From the NCBI GenBank assembly GCA_913040875.1, contig CAJWHX010000119.1, positions 1-8,813 on the forward strand: a stretch of DNA of 8,813 bases, read 5' to 3'. The translations under genes were made by a program, and so were the position numbers. The first letter of the stretch is position 1; each line of letters opens with the position of its first letter. Under the pieces are notes generated by a model. The model did not search any database, was not told where the DNA came from, and saw only the letters and a list, made by a program, of their open reading frames with translations. This document shows, in pieces, positions 7,119 through 8,813 of this stretch. This DNA is from an uncultured Pseudomonadota bacterium. GTDB taxonomy: Bacteria > Myxococcota > UBA796.

Positions 7119-8495
7119 TCAATTGGCGGCTCCAGGAACCCCTGCAGAACGTCCAAGCCTGATTTGTAAGGTTCCAAGCGGATGACCAGCAACTTTAAAC
7201 GCTGGAAAATCGCCATTGTATTTATGAATCATATCCTGTGCACGCAATGGATATCTATTCTCAACATCCCAAGCAGCAAAACTCGTCAAAAAGAGAGCAT
7301 CCTTAGAATTTTGTAGGGCAAGGTCTCGCGCATTCAGTCGTAGTCGTCCTGAATCTTCTCGCTGATCGAGACGCTCCGCAACCATTACTCCCGCAATGAG
7401 AACAGCCTGCTCAGCAAAGTCCGCAAACAATGGATAAAATGGCTCCTCTTTACCTTGACTCGCCTTCATGGATTCTAGTATATCGAGTTCCAACTGACTC
7501 GCTGCATCCAAAACACTTGGGACATCGAGATTCCCTTCTGGTAATACACAACTGAGGAGGATCTTTGCCAGGAGACTCTTCTCAGACCAAACATTGAGTG
7601 TGTCAGATGGCGCATCTGAAAACTGTAACGCATACAGAAACAGAGCATCATCTGCAACTAGATTCCGGCTTAGAAACAGCCAGCCTTCATTCATTGCTTC
7701 CGGCTTTAACTCAGCCAATATTCCCTCTGATTGAGATTTGGCGGTGTCAAACTCCATTGGAACAACCCACGGGGCCATAAACACATCGATCCATCGCTCA
7801 TCAATTGTTGCCTGCTTTGCAGCCTCGCGAGCTACGGCTTCATACCATCTTGACCGCACCCACAACTCTGTCGTATCGGTCGCATCTGAACTCGCGCCCT
7901 CGACCGTGGTTGAGATCGTAAAGTGGGGTATCGACTCTGGCCGAAACTTGGCACCCATTTTCACTGGAGGAACATTGACAAAGGATCCCTCTATGATTTT
8001 GTCGGACGTCCAGCCACCATCTAATACGGATGACCATTGAGTCGACATGCCTTTCAATTTTTCATCTTCTACAGATGCAAAATCAGTCTTTGCAGTTTCA
8101 TATTGGGCAAGCACACTCCGTGCGACACCTCGAAGATACAACGTATCATTGCCGTCTTCATCTTGTCGATCTGTATCATAGATGTGATTGGTCGCGTGAG
8201 CGTGCATCAACGTTGCCTGACGATATACAGACGCAAACTCTGAATACATACGAACTGCACTGGCGCCGGAGGATCCACTGAGTGCACTTTCATAATCTCG
8301 GTTGAACAAGGCCGTCCAACCGGGATCACCTTCGAACTTCCCACGCCAATTTGCATCGGCTGCCTTGAATACCCAAGTACGTTCTACATCTGCCGCACTC
8401 CATACGTTTGCAGGCGCCGCAGATCCTTCTTCACTAGGTTCAGTCGAGTCATCCGAGCACCCTAATAAAGCAACCAGCATTATCACGTTCATCAT
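7119..8495 (-). CDS. Lipoprotein of unknown family, probably outer-membrane
   Basis: A 458-residue protein I do not recognise. The N-terminus MMNVIMLVALLGCSDD holds a lipobox (ALLGC, lipidated Cys13), followed by an acidic Ser/Glu-rich tether (about 14-27). Ser at +2 predicts outer-membrane sorting under the E. coli Lol rule, which may not hold in this organism. The signal is short and lacks any Lys/Arg. The remainder is mostly alpha-helical and rich in Ala, Leu, Glu and Trp, with segments such as YLRGVARSVLAQYETAKTDF and WYEAVAREAAKQATIDERW that resemble helical-repeat scaffolds. A central part (about 165-205, with FVNVPPVKMGAKFR and IPHFTISTTVEG) looks beta-rich. The start at ATG 8495 forms an ATGA overlap with the small peptide gene; a TTG two codons upstream is possible but less likely. 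Being coupled to the peptide gene and followed by the importer suggests a surface or periplasmic partner that binds, receives or protects against the peptide; this is inference. Confidence 0.85.
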   Translation of the reverse strand: MMNVIMLVALLGCSDDSTEPSEEGSAAPANVWSAADVERTWVFKAADANWRGKFEGDPGWTALFNRDYESALSGSSGASAVRMYSEFASVYRQATLMHAHATNHIYDTDRQDEDGNDTLYLRGVARSVLAQYETAKTDFASVEDEKLKGMSTQWSSVLDGGWTSDKIIEGSFVNVPPVKMGAKFRPESIPHFTISTTVEGASSDATDTTELWVRSRWYEAVAREAAKQATIDERWIDVFMAPWVVPMEFDTAKSQSEGILAELKPEAMNEGWLFLSRNLVADDALFLYALQFSDAPSDTLNVWSEKSLLAKILLSCVLPEGNLDVPSVLDAASQLELDILESMKASQGKEEPFYPLFADFAEQAVLIAGVMVAERLDQREDSGRLRLNARDLALQNSKDALFLTSFAAWDVENRYPLRAQDMIHKYNGDFPAFKVAGHPLGTLQIRLGRSAGVPGAAN

Positions 8496-8674
8496 TGGCA
8501 AAATCCCACGTCACCTTGAGTCGCGGACACACACAAACTCATGGCACCTTTGGTCGATTGACCAGATGCTTTCGCATAATCGATCCATTCCTTTGCAAAG
8601 TTTTTAGCCTGACCACGGTAACTCTCTGCTTTTGCTTTGGGTGCTGCTGCTTTAACAGTAAATCCTTTTGCCAT
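8492..8674 (-). CDS. Small basic peptide (60 residues) with two cysteines near the C-terminus, unknown function
   Basis: First gene after the consensus promoter. The protein begins MAKGFTVKAAAPKAKAESYR, is basic (eight Lys, one Arg against four acidic residues), Ala/Lys-rich and likely helical up to about residue 36. It then becomes Gly/Ser/Thr-rich and ends AMSLCVSATQGDVGFCQ, with Cys48 and Cys59 eleven residues apart. No Sec signal, transmembrane helix or double-Gly leader is visible. Codons are uniform (GCA, AAA, GGT, GTT repeatedly), as in a well-expressed gene. The start ATG 8674 has AAGGA about 11 bases upstream, a long spacing; the stop is in an ATGA overlap with the lipoprotein gene, which supports reality. 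Helical leader plus short Cys/Ser/Thr-containing tail is reminiscent of a ribosomal peptide precursor, but no modification enzyme is in the window. It could equally be a small cytoplasmic protein or a signalling peptide. Confidence 0.7.
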   Translation of the reverse strand: MAKGFTVKAAAPKAKAESYRGQAKNFAKEWIDYAKASGQSTKGAMSLCVSATQGDVGFCQ

Positions 8675-8697
8675 AATTCTGTAATTCCTTCACTTTC

Positions 8698-8726
8698 ATT
8701 ATACAGTGATATTATGTATATGTCAA
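8698..8726 (-). promoter_or_regulatory. Perfect sigma70-type promoter driving the locus
   Basis: On the minus strand TTGACA (8721-8726) and TATAAT (8698-8703) are separated by exactly 17 bases, a complete match to the housekeeping consensus in both boxes and spacing. Transcription should begin near 8690-8692, giving a leader of only about 16-18 bases before the ATG of the small peptide at 8674. No other promoter of comparable quality was noticed downstream, so it probably serves the whole operon. Confidence 0.85.
8700..8720. promoter_or_regulatory. Inverted repeat inside the promoter, possible operator
   Basis: TATACA and TGTATA flank nine bases, so the repeat spans the promoter spacer and overlaps four bases of the -10 box. 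Two half-sites with centres 15 bases apart could seat a dimeric repressor that blocks RNA polymerase. The region is AT-rich, which makes short palindromes easier to find by chance. Confidence 0.35.
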
Positions 8727-8812
8727 TAAGAATCCTCTTCCCATTCCTGTTTGTGGATAACCCTACCTGGTCCTCCAATACCTGCTTTGGGGGCAAGTTT
8801 AATATATGATAA
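8723..8812 (-). other. Possible 3' end of an upstream gene, overlapping the promoter -35 box
   Basis: One minus-strand frame is open from 8812 to a TGA at 8723-8725 and translates to 29 protein-like residues, including KLAPKAGIGGPGRVIHKQEW and an acidic end EEDSY. If real, the stop codon is embedded in TTGACA. An open frame of 29 codons is expected fairly often by chance and the rest of the gene is outside the window, so this is only a candidate. Otherwise I see no gene in 8727-8813. Confidence 0.2.
8752..8760 (-). promoter_or_regulatory. Exact DnaA-box sequence upstream of the promoter
   Basis: TTATCCACA on the minus strand is identical to the consensus high-affinity DnaA box and lies 25 bases upstream of the -35 box. 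A single copy is present; no cluster, AT-rich unwinding element or dnaA/dnaN gene is visible, so it is not evidence of an origin. It may be a DnaA regulatory site or chance. Confidence 0.3.
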
Positions 8813-8813
8813 G

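Noticed and set aside
7119..8501. TTG start at 8501 for the lipoprotein
   Set aside because: ATG at 8495 gives an ATGA overlap with the peptide gene and a complete lipobox signal; TTG adds only two residues and no charge.
8752..8760. Replication origin
   Set aside because: A single DnaA box without a cluster, an unwinding region or replication genes does not support an origin.
8539..8796. 85-codon minus-strand frame covering the promoter and most of the small peptide gene
   Set aside because: It runs through the consensus promoter and overlaps the 60-residue gene out of frame; the latter has uniform codon use and a 4-base overlap with its neighbour.
8495..8809. 104-codon plus-strand frame at the right end
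   Set aside because: It is antisense to the promoter and small peptide gene, has no supporting ribosome site, and its composition (runs of Phe, Cys, Ser) looks like a shadow frame.

Overview
The window comes from a diderm (Gram-negative-type) bacterium with GC content a little under 50% by eye. The evidence for two membranes is a lipobox lipoprotein, an export signal on a non-lipidated solute-binding protein, a protein with a beta-rich, barrel-like C-terminal half, and a TolB/PD40-type beta-propeller. A repeat-helix plus PEGA-like plus barrel-like architecture is common in Myxococcota, Bradymonadota and related lineages. That placement is an impression, not something the sequence proves.

Every convincing gene lies on the minus strand, so the locus reads from the right end (about 8.7 kb) to the left. 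It opens with a perfect sigma70-type promoter, TTGACA-N17-TATAAT (8698-8726), which overlaps an inverted repeat. About 24 bases further on starts a 60-residue basic peptide with two C-terminal-region cysteines (8674-8492). Next come a 458-residue lipoprotein of unknown family (8495-7119) and a complete peptide/nickel-type ABC importer: a periplasmic binding protein (7053-5473), two permeases (5374-4439 and 4442-3621) and two ATPases (3624-2890 and 2893-2126). These are followed by a second 60-residue small protein (2129-1947), a 390-residue envelope protein (1950-778) and, after a 102-base gap, the start of a PD40/TolB-like propeller that runs off the left edge (675-1).

Six of the eight gene junctions are exact 4-base overlaps (five ATGA, one GTGA). 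This strongly suggests one translationally coupled operon and supports both tiny genes as real. The three remaining breaks are short: 65 bases before the binding protein (with a strong GGAGG site), 98 bases before the first permease (with three tandem 14-bp repeats), and 102 bases before the propeller gene.

The possible undescribed system is this whole unit: a strongly promoted small peptide, an orphan outer-membrane-type lipoprotein, a compact Dpp/Opp-family transporter whose ATPases lack the usual C-terminal extension, and barrel-like and propeller envelope proteins. One reading is a dedicated cross-envelope route for taking up, sensing or maturing a peptide, perhaps the 60-residue product itself. 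That function is inference; the gene order, overlaps, promoter and transporter motifs are directly visible.
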